Shown here in pieces: positions 1 to 8,136 of a DNA stretch of 64,000 nt. Numbering within the stretch: position 1 is the stretch's first letter; each line of letters starts with the position of its first letter. Below the pieces are notes generated by a model. The model was given only the letters and a program-made list of their open reading frames with translations. It had not been told where the DNA came from and made no database searches. Source of the DNA: Micromonospora haikouensis. GTDB lineage: Bacteria; Actinomycetota; Actinomycetes; Mycobacteriales; Micromonosporaceae. The stretch is from positions 157,706 through 221,705 of the forward strand of contig NZ_FMCW01000001.1 in NCBI RefSeq assembly GCF_900091595.1. The letters are read 5' to 3'. A program made the position numbers and the translations under genes.

Positions 1-320
1 GCGACGGCGTGCGGGCCTGCTGGGACGAGATGAAACGCTGCGACCTCGGGCTGCACATGCGGCTGCACGGGGCCGTCTTCGCCTACCTGGCGGGGGTGCC
101 GTTCACCCTCGTGCCGTACCAGCAGAAGTGCGACGACTTCCTCGACGAGATCGGGCAGCCGGCGGCGCTGCGCACGCCCCGGGTGCCCGGCGACGCGGCG
201 GCGGTGGCCCGCACGCTGACCGGCCTGCTCACCACCGAGGAGGTGCCGGAGCTGCCCCGCGCGATCTACGCCGAGCGCGCCCGGCGCAACTTCACCGCCG
301 CCCCCTGGGCCCGTGGGTGA
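1..320 (+). CDS. Polysaccharide pyruvyl transferase family protein (3' end only)
   Basis: The frame is open from base 3, so the gene begins before the window and only about the last 105 residues are present. HMRLHGAVFAYLAGVPF followed by a conserved-looking LVPY segment matches the C-terminal half of the polysaccharide pyruvyl transferase (WcaK/CsaB-like) family, where the RLHG-type motif belongs to the GT-B-like fold. Members transfer pyruvate ketals to cell-surface glycans, although many actinobacterial members are uncharacterised. The stop overlaps the start of the following xylanase by 8 nt, suggesting co-transcription. The N-terminal domain cannot be checked, so the substrate is unknown. 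Confidence 0.6.
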   Translation, partial: DGVRACWDEMKRCDLGLHMRLHGAVFAYLAGVPFTLVPYQQKCDDFLDEIGQPAALRTPRVPGDAAAVARTLTGLLTTEEVPELPRAIYAERARRNFTAAPWARG

Positions 321-1545
321 CGGCGGCCGGAGCCTCGATCGGGCGTCGCTGCCCCACCCTGACGCCGCCGCCGGGGCCGTGGCCGGTGCGCCCACCCGAC
401 CCCGGCCGGTTCCGGCGGTGACCCGGCCGCGCCCGCTCACCGCCGCCGGCCTGCTGGTGGCGGCGGCGCTGGTCGTCGCCACCGTCCTGCTCGCCGGCAT
501 GGCCGCCGTCGGCACCGGCCGCGCCGGGGACCCGGGCGGGGCCGGGGCCGCCCGGTCCGCCCCGGCCTACACCCCGTCGGCGGCCGGCACGCTGCGCGGC
601 CTCGCCCCGGCCGGGACGCTGATCGGCACGGCCGTCGACCCGAGGGGCCTGAACCTCGACCCCGCCTACCCGGGGGTCCTCGCCGCCGAGTTCAACGCGG
701 TCACCGCCGAGAACGCGATGAAGTGGCGCAACCTGGAGCCCTCGCCCGGCGTGTACGCCTGGGCGGGCGGCGACCAGATCGTCGACCTGGCCCACCGCAA
801 CGGCCAGGCCGTCTACGGCCACACCCTGGTCTGGCACAACGACGTGCCGGACTGGGTGTCCCCGGACTGGCCGGCGCAGCGGCTGCGGGAGGTGCTGCGC
901 CGGCACGTGACCGCCGTCGTCGCGCACTACCGGGGCCGGGTGTGGGCCTGGGACGTGGTCAACGAGGTGCTCGCCGAGGACGGCTCCCTGCGCGACACCC
1001 TCTGGCTGCGCAAGCTCGGCCCCGGCTACGTCGCCGACGCGTTCCGCTGGGCCCGGCAGGCCGACCCCGACGCCAGGCTGTTCGTCAACGAGTACGGCAC
1101 CGAGGGGCGGACCGCGAAGGCCGACGCGCTGCTGGACCTGGTGCGGCGGCTGCGGGCCGACGGCGTACCGGTCGACGGGGTGGGCTTCCAGGGGCACCTG
1201 GACGCCGAGCGTCCGCCCGACGACGTCCGGGGCAACCTGCGCCGCTTCGCCGCGCTGGGCGTGCGCGTCGCCGTCACCGAGCTGGACGTGCGGGTGCGGC
1301 TCCCCGCGACGGCGGAGGGGCTGCGCCGCCAGGCCGCCGTGTACCGGGAGGTGCTGCGCGCCTGCCTGGACGTGGCCGCCTGCGCGTCGGTCACCGTGTG
1401 GGGCTTCACCGACGCCCGCAGCTGGATCCCCGGCTACCACCGCGGCTTCGGCGCGGCCTGCCTCTTCGACGCCGACTTCCGGCCGAAGCCGGCCCACGCG
1501 GCGCTGCTCGACGAGCTGGCGGCCCGGCGGCGCACCGGCGGCTGA
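313..1545 (+). CDS. GH10 endo-1,4-beta-xylanase, secreted or membrane-anchored
   Basis: Glycoside hydrolase family 10 enzyme that would cleave internal beta-1,4-xylosidic bonds of plant xylan outside the cell. A hydrophobic N-terminal segment at about residues 42-65 acts as signal or anchor. The catalytic (beta/alpha)8 barrel fills the rest: the acid/base Glu is E218 in WDVVNE and the nucleophile is E323 in VTELDV. TAENAMKW and GHTLVWH are typical GH10 substrate-site motifs. No separate carbohydrate-binding module is present. The start is uncertain: GTG 313 gives a long unusual N-terminus overlapping the upstream gene, while GTG 418 would place the signal segment right at the N-terminus and may be the true start. 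Confidence 0.9.
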   Translation: MGDGGRSLDRASLPHPDAAAGAVAGAPTRPRPVPAVTRPRPLTAAGLLVAAALVVATVLLAGMAAVGTGRAGDPGGAGAARSAPAYTPSAAGTLRGLAPAGTLIGTAVDPRGLNLDPAYPGVLAAEFNAVTAENAMKWRNLEPSPGVYAWAGGDQIVDLAHRNGQAVYGHTLVWHNDVPDWVSPDWPAQRLREVLRRHVTAVVAHYRGRVWAWDVVNEVLAEDGSLRDTLWLRKLGPGYVADAFRWARQADPDARLFVNEYGTEGRTAKADALLDLVRRLRADGVPVDGVGFQGHLDAERPPDDVRGNLRRFAALGVRVAVTELDVRVRLPATAEGLRRQAAVYREVLRACLDVAACASVTVWGFTDARSWIPGYHRGFGAACLFDADFRPKPAHAALLDELAARRRTGG

Positions 1546-1573
1546 CGCCGCGCGGGACGTGGGCCGCCGACGG

Positions 1574-2374
1574 TCAGTCCCACCAGAACGACCAGTTCTG
1601 CATGCCCCGGATCTCCTGCGCGTACGCGGCCAGCGAGCCGCTGCCCTGCCGGACGTTGTCGGGGCAGAAGGCGAGGTGCTCGGCGGCGACGCGCAGGGCG
1701 TGCTCGGGCGTGGTGGGCGGGGCGGCCACGCTGAGGTGGAGGGTGTCGAAGCCGACCCCGATCACCAGCGCGCCGAAGCGCTCCGCCCAGCTGCGCAGCA
1801 CCGCCGTGAGCTGGCCGCCGGAGTCGAGGTGGTGCACCGGCCCCGTCCAGCCGGTGGCGGCCGGCGCGTCCGCGCCGCCGGCGGCCGGCACCAGCCCCAG
1901 CCGGGTCTCCCCGAGGTATTCGGTGTCGCTGAGCAGGAAGTCCACCAGGTCGTCGGCGACGTCGCCGACCGGTTCCTCCGGCTCGCCGGGCGCGGCCAGG
2001 CCGGGCCAGCGCCGGCCGAACGGGGCGGTGGCCTCGGCCAGCTCGGGGTCGTCGTCCTCGGACACGCAGCCGTCCCACCAGTGCGCCAGCAGCTCCGCCG
2101 GGTCGTCCCCGCCCCGTGGCGGCCGGCGGGCCGGGGCCACCTCCCCGTCGACCCAGGGGCGGTGCGGCTGGCCGCCCAGGCCGCTCAGCAGCAGCGGCCA
2201 CAGCCCCGTGCCGGGGTGGTTGCGCCGGAACTGCGCCCACAGCGCGGGCTCGGCCGGTGCGTCGCTCAGCCAGTAGCGTGGCGGCCCGCCCGCCTGCGGC
2301 GTGATCAGGCGGCCGGGGGGCAGCTTTCCGGCGGGCAGCGCGGCCAGCAGCCGGGGCAGGTCGTCGTCGGGCAT
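1574..2374 (-). CDS. DUF4253 domain-containing protein
   Basis: A 266-residue acidic cytoplasmic protein with no signal peptide or membrane segment. The C-terminal third, with a GALVIGVGFDTLHLSVA segment followed by a region rich in Trp and aromatics, fits the DUF4253 family, which is common in actinobacteria and has no established function. An N-terminal part with LWPLLLSG resembles other DUF4253 proteins, which often combine a variable front with this C-terminal domain. The ATG is preceded by TAGGCT at 2382-2387, 7 nt upstream and without a Shine-Dalgarno sequence, so the mRNA is probably leaderless. The gene converges with the xylanase, and its role is unknown. Confidence 0.7.
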   Translation of the reverse strand: MPDDDLPRLLAALPAGKLPPGRLITPQAGGPPRYWLSDAPAEPALWAQFRRNHPGTGLWPLLLSGLGGQPHRPWVDGEVAPARRPPRGGDDPAELLAHWWDGCVSEDDDPELAEATAPFGRRWPGLAAPGEPEEPVGDVADDLVDFLLSDTEYLGETRLGLVPAAGGADAPAATGWTGPVHHLDSGGQLTAVLRSWAERFGALVIGVGFDTLHLSVAAPPTTPEHALRVAAEHLAFCPDNVRQGSGSLAAYAQEIRGMQNWSFWWD

Positions 2375-2437
2375 GGGCGGCAGCCTACGGACCGGGTCCG
2401 ACGTTCCCCGGCCGCCCAGCCCGGGCTCCTGGCGGCG

Positions 2438-3505
2438 TCACGAGCCGGCGGCGACGATCTCCTTGACGGCGTCGCGGCGGACGGCGTCGTAGAGGGTGCG
2501 CGCCCGGCGGTCGTCGGCGAAGACGACGCTCTCGCTGCCGACGGTGCCCGTGCCCCGGCTGGGCGAGGTGAAGAAGAACAGGTTGCCGCCGCGCAACCCG
2601 CGCAGCTGGGTCGCCATGTCCAGCAGCGACATGCCCCGGTCGACGGAGACCGAATCCGACGTGGCCCGCACGAACGCGTTGAGCCGGCTGGGGTTGGCGA
2701 GGATGCCGCCGGACGCGGCCCGGTCGAGGATCGCCTTGATGACCTGCTGCTGGTGCCGGATCCGGGCGAAGTCGCCGTCGGCGAACTGCTTGCGCTGCCG
2801 GGCGTAGTCCAGCGCCGTCTGGCCGTCCATGAGCTGCGGCCCCTGCCGGAAGGTGCGGAACGGCGGGTGGATGGAGGTGAACGTCTTCTCCGAGGTGATC
2901 TCGACCCCGCCGAGGGCGTCGATGATCTCCCGGAACCCCGCGAAGTCGACGAGCACCACGTGGTCGATGCGGACGCCGGTGAACTGCTCCACCGTCCGCA
3001 CCATCAGCGGCACCCCGCCCCAGGCGTACGCGGCGTTGATCTTCGCCTCCCGGCCGCCGTGCCGGCCGTCGGCCGAGCGGGGGACCGGGACCCAGGTGTC
3101 CCGGGGGATCGAGATCAGCTCCGCGCTCGACCGGTCCTTCGGCAGGTGCGCCACGATGATCGTGTCGGTGCGCGACCCCCCGGTGCCGTCCGGGTCCCGC
3201 GAGTCGCTGCCCAGGACCATGATGTTCAGCGCACCCCGGGCCACCGCCGCCGGCCGCTCCTGCTCCGGCACCTCGGCGAACGCGTCGACCCGGTCGACGC
3301 CCCGCTCCACCGACCGCAGCCACAACGCCCCGGCGACCGTGCCACCCGCGCCCAGCAGCACCACGGCGAGCACCGCGACCAGCGCGATCCGCCCCCACCG
3401 GCGGCGCTTCGGGCGTGCCCCGGCACCCTCCGGCGTGGACGCTGCGGCGGGCGGGTCGGGCGGGCCGCCCGGGGTCGGTGCGGCCACCTGCTCGGGACGG
3501 GACAT
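2438..3505 (-). CDS. LCP family protein (LytR-CpsA-Psr)
   Basis: Membrane-anchored phosphotransferase that in known family members attaches wall polymers (arabinogalactan, teichoic acid or capsule) to peptidoglycan. It has a Pro/Ala-rich cytoplasmic tail (residues 1-36), one transmembrane helix (about 40-62) and an extracellular LCP domain. Conserved family elements are SRTDTIIVAHLPKD, the SIPRDTWVPVP segment and an Arg-rich YARQRK...DFARIRHQQ stretch that binds the pyrophosphate lipid. The ATG at 3505 is chosen because TAGCAT (3513-3518) sits 7 nt upstream, fitting a leaderless start; the open frame continues further upstream but would run into the divergent methyltransferase gene. Confidence 0.88.
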   Translation of the reverse strand: MSRPEQVAAPTPGGPPDPPAAASTPEGAGARPKRRRWGRIALVAVLAVVLLGAGGTVAGALWLRSVERGVDRVDAFAEVPEQERPAAVARGALNIMVLGSDSRDPDGTGGSRTDTIIVAHLPKDRSSAELISIPRDTWVPVPRSADGRHGGREAKINAAYAWGGVPLMVRTVEQFTGVRIDHVVLVDFAGFREIIDALGGVEITSEKTFTSIHPPFRTFRQGPQLMDGQTALDYARQRKQFADGDFARIRHQQQVIKAILDRAASGGILANPSRLNAFVRATSDSVSVDRGMSLLDMATQLRGLRGGNLFFFTSPSRGTGTVGSESVVFADDRRARTLYDAVRRDAVKEIVAAGS

Positions 3506-3620
3506 GGCGGCGATGCTATCGACGCGTCGCGCCCCGCACGTGCCCGTACCGGCCGGTCCGGGCCGGGGCGAGGGTGAAGTTCGCCACCCGTTGTTTCCCC
3601 GGACCTGGTACAACCCTCCC

Positions 3621-4454
3621 GTGGACGCAACGAAGCTCCGGCGGGCCGTCGCCCGCACCCGGTTCGCCCCGGTCGCCGCCTTCCCCAGGCGGCTCGCCCG
3701 GGTGGCCCGGTACGACGCCAAGGTGCTGCGCGCCTCCGCCCGCTGGCTGGTCACCTCCCGGGAGCACCACAACTACACGTACGAGCTGACCACGCTGAGC
3801 CGGCACCACCTGTCCTGGTTCGTCAGCGTCGTCTGCGACGTGCCGGTGGGCCGGGTGCGCGGCTGGTTCGCCGAGATCGAGGGCGACGACGAGCTGCGCC
3901 GGCACATCGAGCGGGCCACCGCGGAGGCGGCCCGCCGGGGCCTGGCCGACCGCCAGGTCCGCTACGCCCGCCGGATCGGCTGGTACGCGATGGTCCGCGC
4001 CGCCCGCCCCGCCCACGTCGTGGAGACCGGCGTCGACAAGGGGCTGGGCAGCTGCGTGCTGGCGGCGGCCCTGCTGCGCAACGCCGCCGAGGGCCACCCC
4101 GGCCGGGTCACCTCGCTGGACATCAACCCCGAGGCCGGCTACCTGGCCCGCACCGCACCCTGGTCCGAGGTCGTCGACCTGGTGGTCGGGGACTCCGTCG
4201 CCTCGATCGGCGCGCTCGACCGGCCCGTCGACCTCTTCCTGCACGACAGCGACCACAGCCGCGCCCACGAGAAGCGCGAGTTCGACGCCGTCGAGCCGAA
4301 GCTGGCCCCCGGCGCGCTGCTGCTCACCGACAACGTCACCGCCACGAACGTCCTCGCCGAGCACGCCGAACGCACCGGCCGGCGGTTCCTCGCGTACCGG
4401 GAGACCCCGGCCCGGCACTGGTATCCGGGCGACGGCATCGGGGCCGCCTGGTGA
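3621..4454 (+). CDS. Class I SAM-dependent methyltransferase
   Basis: A 277-residue Rossmann-fold methyltransferase. Motif I is HVVETGVDKGLGS from about residue 132, followed by an acidic loop in TSLDINPEAG that should bind the SAM ribose, and LFLHDSDHS in the catalytic region. The H-D-S-D-H-S pattern recalls cephalosporin hydroxylase/CmcI-like and O-methyltransferase-3-like families. The first 110 residues are basic and helical. The acceptor cannot be told from sequence. GTG 3621 is chosen because TACAAC lies 6 nt before it and no Shine-Dalgarno is present. The gene is divergent from the LCP gene, with 115 bp between starts holding both promoters. Confidence 0.72.
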   Translation: MDATKLRRAVARTRFAPVAAFPRRLARVARYDAKVLRASARWLVTSREHHNYTYELTTLSRHHLSWFVSVVCDVPVGRVRGWFAEIEGDDELRRHIERATAEAARRGLADRQVRYARRIGWYAMVRAARPAHVVETGVDKGLGSCVLAAALLRNAAEGHPGRVTSLDINPEAGYLARTAPWSEVVDLVVGDSVASIGALDRPVDLFLHDSDHSRAHEKREFDAVEPKLAPGALLLTDNVTATNVLAEHAERTGRRFLAYRETPARHWYPGDGIGAAW

Positions 4455-4523
4455 CGCCCGGCGTCTTAGCTTTGGCTTAGCCGGCTTGTCCCCGACGCCG
4501 GGGGTCCGGCAGCATCGACCGGC

Positions 4524-5555
4524 GTGACCGACGGAAGCGCGCCCCCGGACGCCCCCCAGCCCGCCGGCGGCCCCGGCCGCCGCCGCGCCCCGCGTCCCGG
4601 CCGGTCCCGCTGGCTCGCCGCCGGTGGGGTGGCCGTCCTCGCCGGCGTCCTCGGCCTGACCCTCGCCCTGCGCGCCGGGGCCACCCCGGCCTGCGCCGCC
4701 CCGCCCGCCGCCGTCCCGCTCGGTGTCGCCGCGCCGGTCGCCGCCGCGCCGCCGGTCGGCGGGACCGTCCACAAGGGCAAGGCCACCTTCTACGACTCCA
4801 AGGGCGCCGGCGGCAACTGCTCCTACCCGAGCGCCCCGGCGAACCGGCTCTACGTGGCGCTCGGCCCGTCGGAGTACGCCGCCGGCGCGGCCTGCGGGGG
4901 CCACCTCGACGTGACGGGCCCGCAGGGCACGGTCCGTGTCCTCGTCATGGACCAGTGCCCCGAGTGCGCACCCGGTCACCTGGACCTCTCGCGCGAGGCG
5001 TTCGCGCGGATCGCCGACCCGGTGCAGGGCATCGTCTCCGTCAGCTACCGCGCGGTGGTCGACCCGCCGCTGCCCGGCCCGCTCACGTTCCGGATCAAGG
5101 AGGGCGCCTCGCGGTACTGGTTCGCCGTGCTGGTCGCCGACCACGGCAACCCGCTGCGCGCCGTGGAGGTGCGCCAGGGCGACTCGGGCGGGTGGCGGGC
5201 CGCCGCCCGGCAGGACTACAACTACTGGCTGGTCGAGTCCGGCGTCGGCCCCGGCCCGTACTCGATCCGGGTCACCGACGTCTACGGCCACCGCGTCACC
5301 GCCGGTGGCGTCCGGCTGGCACCCGGGCAGGTCCAGCGCGGCACGGTCAGGATGTACGGCGGCGGCGCGTCGGCCGGCGGCGGTCGACCGGCCGCCCGCT
5401 CGGCGTCGCCCCGGCCCAGCGCCTCGCCGACGCCCCGCGCGACGTCCCCGCGCCCGTCGCCGTCGGCCGCCCCGGCCTCATCCAGCCCGTCGGCCCCGGA
5501 CGCGCCCGTCGTGCCGCTCGCCGCCGAAGCGCCCGCCGCCGGCTGCCGCACCTGA
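4524..5555 (+). CDS. Expansin-like (EXLX1 family) cellulose-binding protein
   Basis: Secreted non-hydrolytic wall-loosening protein. An N-terminal hydrophobic segment (about residues 29-50) is followed by a six-stranded double-psi beta-barrel domain (about 83-175) with GKATFYDSKGAGGNCSY, CGGHLDV and the Asp of GHLDLS, which corresponds to the essential Asp of bacterial expansins. A C-terminal CBM63-like domain (about 180-275) carries aromatic residues (SRYWFAV, DYNYWLVES). The last about 65 residues are a Pro/Ser/Ala-rich tail unlike the compact Bacillus protein. Together with the GH10 xylanase 3 kb upstream it suggests interaction with plant cell-wall material. The GTG start gives a normal signal-bearing N-terminus. 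Confidence 0.85.
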   Translation: MTDGSAPPDAPQPAGGPGRRRAPRPGRSRWLAAGGVAVLAGVLGLTLALRAGATPACAAPPAAVPLGVAAPVAAAPPVGGTVHKGKATFYDSKGAGGNCSYPSAPANRLYVALGPSEYAAGAACGGHLDVTGPQGTVRVLVMDQCPECAPGHLDLSREAFARIADPVQGIVSVSYRAVVDPPLPGPLTFRIKEGASRYWFAVLVADHGNPLRAVEVRQGDSGGWRAAARQDYNYWLVESGVGPGPYSIRVTDVYGHRVTAGGVRLAPGQVQRGTVRMYGGGASAGGGRPAARSASPRPSASPTPRATSPRPSPSAAPASSSPSAPDAPVVPLAAEAPAAGCRT

Positions 5556-5658
5556 CCCGGAGTCTCGTCGGCGTCCCCACCTGGCCGGGCGGGGATGTTG
5601 GCTGGCTCCACTACGCGACACGCCGACGCGATTGCACCGCAACCGGCCATTGATCGGA

Positions 5659-6210
5659 CTACCGCGACGCCTTCCCCGGATCGGGGCTGCCGGCGGTGAG
5701 GTTGAGCCACATCAGGATCTCGTCGCGGTCGTCGCCCGGGGCGACCCGCAGCGCGCCCGGCAGCCGGCCCACCTCCCGGTACCCGAGCCGCGTGTAGAAC
5801 CGCTCCAGCCCCAGCCCGCCCCGCACGGTCACGTGCAGCGCCTCCCGGCCCAGCTTCCGGCCGAGCCGTTCCGCCTCCCGCATCAGCGCCGACCCGTACC
5901 CCCGGCCCTGCGTGCCCGGGTGCACCATCACCCGCTTCAGCACGCACCAGTGGGTCTTGAGGTCGAACCGGTTGTCGGCGAAGACCAGCACGGCCTGCGG
6001 CCGGTCGCCGTCGTAGCCCACGAGCAGCCGGTCCGGGCCGTCGACGATGCCGGCGAACGTCGCCTCGGCGACCGGTCGGACGTCGGCCGCGGTGACCGGC
6101 GGCACGAAGCCGACCGCGCCGCCGGCGTTGGTGACGTCCACCCACAGGGCGACGATCTGTGCGCGCAGCTCGGCGGTGAGGTCGGGGTCGAGGACGAAAC
6201 GTAGGCTCAC
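5659..6210 (-). CDS. GNAT family N-acetyltransferase
   Basis: A 183-residue single-domain acetyltransferase. The acetyl-CoA pyrophosphate-binding loop is VHPGTQGRGYGSALM (motif A, R/Q-x-x-G-x-G/A), and the LERFYTRLGYREVG segment is the typical C-terminal motif B. The acceptor substrate is not predictable. The reading frame stays open upstream through the tRNA-Leu gene, so an internal start is needed: GTG 6210 is chosen because CAGGAT lies 6 nt before it, as in other presumed leaderless genes here. The gene converges with the expansin gene. Confidence 0.82.
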   Translation of the reverse strand: MSLRFVLDPDLTAELRAQIVALWVDVTNAGGAVGFVPPVTAADVRPVAEATFAGIVDGPDRLLVGYDGDRPQAVLVFADNRFDLKTHWCVLKRVMVHPGTQGRGYGSALMREAERLGRKLGREALHVTVRGGLGLERFYTRLGYREVGRLPGALRVAPGDDRDEILMWLNLTAGSPDPGKASR

Positions 6211-6372
6211 GTCGCCATCCTGGCCCCGCCGCCACCCGCCGGCCGCACGATCGTGACACGCACAACAGCCGCACCAGGTGCCGGACGGGTTGCTGGGGTC
6301 GGCGGGTCGCGACGGAGCCGGCCGGAGCATCGACCGACCCGTCGACCGCGATGACGCGCGCGATGGAACCCG

Positions 6373-6460
6373 TGGTGCGGGAGAGGGGACTCGAACCCCC
6401 ACGTCCTCACGGACACAGGAACCTAAATCCTGCGTGTCTACCCAATTCCACCACTCCCGC
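6373..6460 (-). tRNA. tRNA-Leu (anticodon UAG)
   Basis: Read on the minus strand the gene begins GCGGGAGTGG at 6460. The acceptor stem is GCGGGAG paired with CTCCCGC. The anticodon stem is CAGGA/TCCTG enclosing the loop TTTAGGT, giving anticodon TAG (6425-6423), which reads CUA and wobble CUN codons. The long variable arm typical of class II tRNAs follows, then the T arm with GGTTCGAGTCC. Discriminator A at 6376 is followed by a genomically encoded CCA (6375-6373), which is not universal in actinobacteria. Without CCA the tRNA is 85 nt. Confidence 0.95.
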
Positions 6461-6540
6461 CTGCCCGAGGAGTCTAGAGGGTTCGGCGTCCCTCGTGTTA
6501 GCACCGTCCGGCAGGCGGACCGCCCGGATCCCGCCCGGAC

Positions 6541-7122
6541 TCAGGTGACCGGGACCGGCGCGCCGCCGCTGCCGCCGTGCGCCGGGTTGTGGGCGGGCGC
6601 GTTGATCTCGACCGGCGGCGGGAACCGGGTCACGAAGTCGCACAGCGTGACGTGGGTCGGCTTGATGGTGATCACCGCCATGTCGGTCGTGTGCGCGCGT
6701 TTCTGCTGCTCCCAGCCCGGGGCCAGGCTCTTGTCCGCGAACATCCGCCAGGACGCCTTGACGTGCACGTCCGGGACCCCGGGGTGGACCTCGATGGACG
6801 CCGTGCCGCGCACCAGCATGACGACGGGCGTGTAGTCGGAGACGGTCGGGCCGAGCTGCGCCGCGACCTTCCGCCGCACCTCCGGCGAGTACGTGTCGAC
6901 GCTGAAGGAGACCTGCGGATGCGCCGCGATCGCCCGCACCTTGTACGCGGTCGTCGGGCTGGCGAACTGGAACGCCTCGCCGTTCCACAGGTACGCGACC
7001 GGCACCGTGCGCGGGTGACCGTCCAGGCCCACGTAGCCGAGCCGCATCGCGACCGGCGACTCCAGCAAGATCTGGGCCACCGGATCGGTGTTCACCAGGT
7101 GCACGATTTCGGCGTAGTCCAC
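6541..7122 (-). CDS. Pyridoxamine 5'-phosphate oxidase / F420-type flavin-binding family protein
   Basis: A 193-residue split beta-barrel protein. AMRLGYVGLDGHPRTVPVAY and the FQFASPTTAYKVRAI segment followed by PQVSFSVD are typical of the PNPOx-like FMN/F420-binding superfamily, which in actinobacteria includes many F420-dependent reductases and haem-degrading relatives. Which cofactor is used cannot be decided from sequence. The GTG at 7122 is supported by a GGGGAAGG Shine-Dalgarno about 8 nt upstream; the open frame continues upstream but is not coding-like. The gene stands alone between tRNA-Leu and bcp. Confidence 0.72.
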   Translation of the reverse strand: MDYAEIVHLVNTDPVAQILLESPVAMRLGYVGLDGHPRTVPVAYLWNGEAFQFASPTTAYKVRAIAAHPQVSFSVDTYSPEVRRKVAAQLGPTVSDYTPVVMLVRGTASIEVHPGVPDVHVKASWRMFADKSLAPGWEQQKRAHTTDMAVITIKPTHVTLCDFVTRFPPPVEINAPAHNPAHGGSGGAPVPVT

Positions 7123-7370
7123 AGCTGCCCCTTCCCCGCGCGGATGCCGGCAGCCGCCTTCGTCCCGGTGCCCGTGTGCGGCGGGCCCGCGATCCCCGGC
7201 GTGACCGGCCGTAGTCTGATCGCTACGTGGAAAGTATCGACGGCGGGTGGTGCCCCGGCCATCTCGCTGCTTGCCGTTGTGACCCGGCGTGCGGCGCGGG
7301 GCGTGGGGGTGTCGGGCCTGCGGCGCGGGCGTCACCCGGTCGCCGGGTCGTCGCCCGGTCGCCCTCCCGC

Positions 7371-7847
7371 TCAGTCGAGGCCGAGGTCGCGGCGCAGCTT
7401 GGCGACGTGGCCGGTGGCCTTGACGTTGTAGAGCGCCCGCTCGATCTTGCCGTCGGGGTCGATGACGAAGGTGGACCGGATCACCCCGGTCACCGTGCGC
7501 CCGTAGGACTGCTTCTCGCCGTACGCGCCGTAGGCGGTGAGCACCGCCCGGTCGGTGTCGGCGACCAGCGGGAAGGTGATGGCGTCCCGCTCGCGGAACT
7601 TCGCCAGCTTCTCCGGCTTGTCCGGCGAGATGCCGACCACCTCGTAGCCAGCGGACCGGAGCGAGGCGAGCGAGTCGCGGAAGTCGCACGCCTGCTTGGT
7701 GCAGCCGGGGGTCATCGCGGCGGGGTAGGCGTACAGGATCACCGTCCGGCCGCGCAGGTCGGCCAGGGAGAGGGTCTCGCCGGTATCGGTCGGCAGGCTG
7801 AACTCGGGCGCGGGGTCACCGGGGCTGAGGCGGGCTGGCGCGGTCAT
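7371..7847 (-). CDS. bcp: Thioredoxin-dependent thiol peroxidase (peroxiredoxin Q/BCP)
   Basis: Cytoplasmic peroxiredoxin of the BCP type, which reduces hydrogen peroxide and organic hydroperoxides with electrons from thioredoxin. The peroxidatic Cys49 lies in MTPGCTKQACDF and the resolving Cys54 five residues later, the spacing that defines atypical two-Cys BCP enzymes. The usual YPK is YPA here, a mild deviation. The conserved Arg of the active site is in GVIRSTFVID. Length (158 residues) is normal. TAGGGT (7854-7859) is 6 nt before the ATG with no Shine-Dalgarno, so a leaderless mRNA is likely. Confidence 0.92.
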   Translation of the reverse strand: MTAPARLSPGDPAPEFSLPTDTGETLSLADLRGRTVILYAYPAAMTPGCTKQACDFRDSLASLRSAGYEVVGISPDKPEKLAKFRERDAITFPLVADTDRAVLTAYGAYGEKQSYGRTVTGVIRSTFVIDPDGKIERALYNVKATGHVAKLRRDLGLD

Positions 7848-7860
7848 GGCCGAACCCTAC

Positions 7861-7916
7861 CGCCGCCCTGGGCTGCCGGTCCGACGCCGCCCTGGGCTGC
7901 CGGTCCGACGCCGCCC
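7861..7916 (+). repeat. 24-bp tandem repeat (about 2.3 copies)
   Basis: Two identical 24-bp units beginning CGCCGCCCTGGGCTGC lie at 7861-7884 and 7885-7908, followed by the first bases of a third. The first unit starts just upstream of the bcp promoter. Confidence 0.85.
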
Positions 7917-7980
7917 GCCATGTCGCCGACATCGCGGGATCCCGGGGGCGGTGATGGCCCCATGTCCCCGACATGGCGGG
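7914..7980. repeat. Long imperfect inverted repeat
   Basis: Arms at 7914-7932 and 7962-7980 match in 17 of 19 positions and contain CCCGCCATGTCG, with a 29-nt loop that itself contains GGGATCCC. It is upstream of both flanking genes, so it is not a terminator for either. Confidence 0.75.
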
Positions 7981-8045
7981 CGGGGCGCGCGCGGCGGTCC
8001 GGGCGGGGCGCGCGCGGCGGTCCCGGGCGGGGCGCGCGGCGGTCC
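7978..8045 (+). repeat. GC-only tandem repeat of about 23 bp, three copies
   Basis: Units of the form GGGCGGGGCGCGCGCGGCGG start at 7978 and 8001, with a shortened third copy at 8024-8045. The array is entirely G and C apart from single T bases. Confidence 0.8.
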
Positions 8046-8092
8046 CGGCCCCGCGCGGTGGTCCCCGGCCGGGCGGTGATCAGCGCCTCGAC

Positions 8093-8136
8093 GCTGTTGC
8101 CAGGGATTGGCAACAGCTCATCCGTGGAAATAGGCT
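8093..8136 (+). promoter_or_regulatory. Nur-like operator overlapping the cbiMNQO promoter
   Basis: A perfect 10-bp inverted repeat with a 5-bp spacer (8093-8102 and 8108-8117) contains TTGCCA-N5-TGGCAA. This matches in spacing and outer bases the Nur box described in Streptomyces (tTGCaa-N5-ttGCAA); Nur is the nickel-sensing Fur-family repressor. A candidate promoter is TTGGCA (8107-8112), 18 nt, TAGGCT (8131-8136), so the right half of the palindrome overlaps the -35 box, as expected for repression. Identification as Nur rather than another metalloregulator is inferred. Confidence 0.6.

Noticed and set aside
7227-7300. Possible Cys-rich small protein (GTG start at 7227, several Cys in the first 25 codons)
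   Set aside because: The frame then runs on for hundreds of codons through repeats with no stop near the Cys-rich part, and no start signal supports it.
7861-8045. CRISPR-like repeats
   Set aside because: Units are directly adjacent without spacers and no cas genes are present in the window; the same holds for 49694-49795.
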